Shown here one piece after another: positions 63,968 through 64,000 of a stretch of 64,000 nt of DNA. This DNA comes from Sipunculus nudus (Eukaryota > Annelida > Sipuncula > Golfingiida > Sipunculidae): the NCBI GenBank assembly GCA_026874595.1, contig CM049319.1:39627473-39691472 (forward strand), given 5' to 3'. Each line of letters begins with the position of its first letter. Within the stretch, counting starts at the first letter, position 1. The notes under the pieces were generated by a model. That model made no database searches. It was not told where the DNA came from and saw only the letters and a program-made list of their open reading frames with translations. The position numbers and the translations under genes are program-made.

Positions 63968-64000
63968 CTGGTCCCAGGACGGATAGGTCGATTTCTTAAT

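Noticed and set aside
1-64000. tRNA, rRNA or other structured RNA genes
   Set aside because: No cloverleaf, A/B box pair or rRNA-like block was seen in the flank, and the array cannot encode one.

Overview
The window is almost entirely one eukaryotic tandem-repeat array (minisatellite or satellite). A 32-bp unit fills positions 1-61101, about 1,910 head-to-tail copies in one orientation, and the array runs off the left edge. A sharp right boundary at 61101 leads into about 2.9 kb of AT-rich, non-repetitive DNA. I find no intact gene. No bacterial, phage or organellar gene is visible. A decayed non-LTR retrotransposon (LINE) tail, a TA/TG microsatellite, a poly-C tract and metazoan-type regulatory motifs point to an animal nuclear genome, probably an invertebrate; the species cannot be named from this sequence.

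The unit, read from position 1, is ACATGGCTTACATACC followed by TTGGTTTGTTCTGTAC. It varies mainly by substitution: GGCTTAC or GGCTCAC, TTCTGTAC or TTCGGTAC, plus rarer diagnostic forms such as CTTTACTCGG, CCTAGG, CATAAGG, TTGATTTATTC, TATGAAAGG, GGTAAACATGG. Length changes are rare. I located 16: three 33-bp units, two 24-bp units, three 31-bp units and eight paired 1-bp deletions. Together they account exactly for the phase of the repeat at the right end.

Rare variants recur in the same order, so the array has higher-order structure. Roughly 1-44,900 is built from an A-type higher-order repeat (HOR) whose copies begin 448 to 4,480 bp apart. A block of 12,984 bp (1642-14625) recurs without visible difference at 30208-43191, and smaller duplications lie between. 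From 44,900 to 57,900 a B-type HOR, marked by a paired-deletion unit, occurs in tandem, interrupted by a 50.3-52.3 kb segment of A-type repeats. From 57,900 to 61,101 the units are closer to consensus, with one 2,080-bp-offset duplication.

The many long plus-strand reading frames (up to 829 codons at 57270-59759) follow from a unit that contains no TAA, TAG or TGA and whose length is not a multiple of three. I do not annotate them as genes.

The right flank holds, in order: a frameshifted LINE reverse-transcriptase C-terminal remnant (about 61,500-61,850, perhaps to 62,030); a hairpin abutting a 35-bp C tract (62107-62155); six exact AGGTCA hexamers within about 420 bp, including a 9-bp-stem inverted repeat and a DR1 arrangement (62502-62919); palindromes at 63501-63519; a (TA)8(TG)11 microsatellite; and a CTCF-like motif at 63954-63967.
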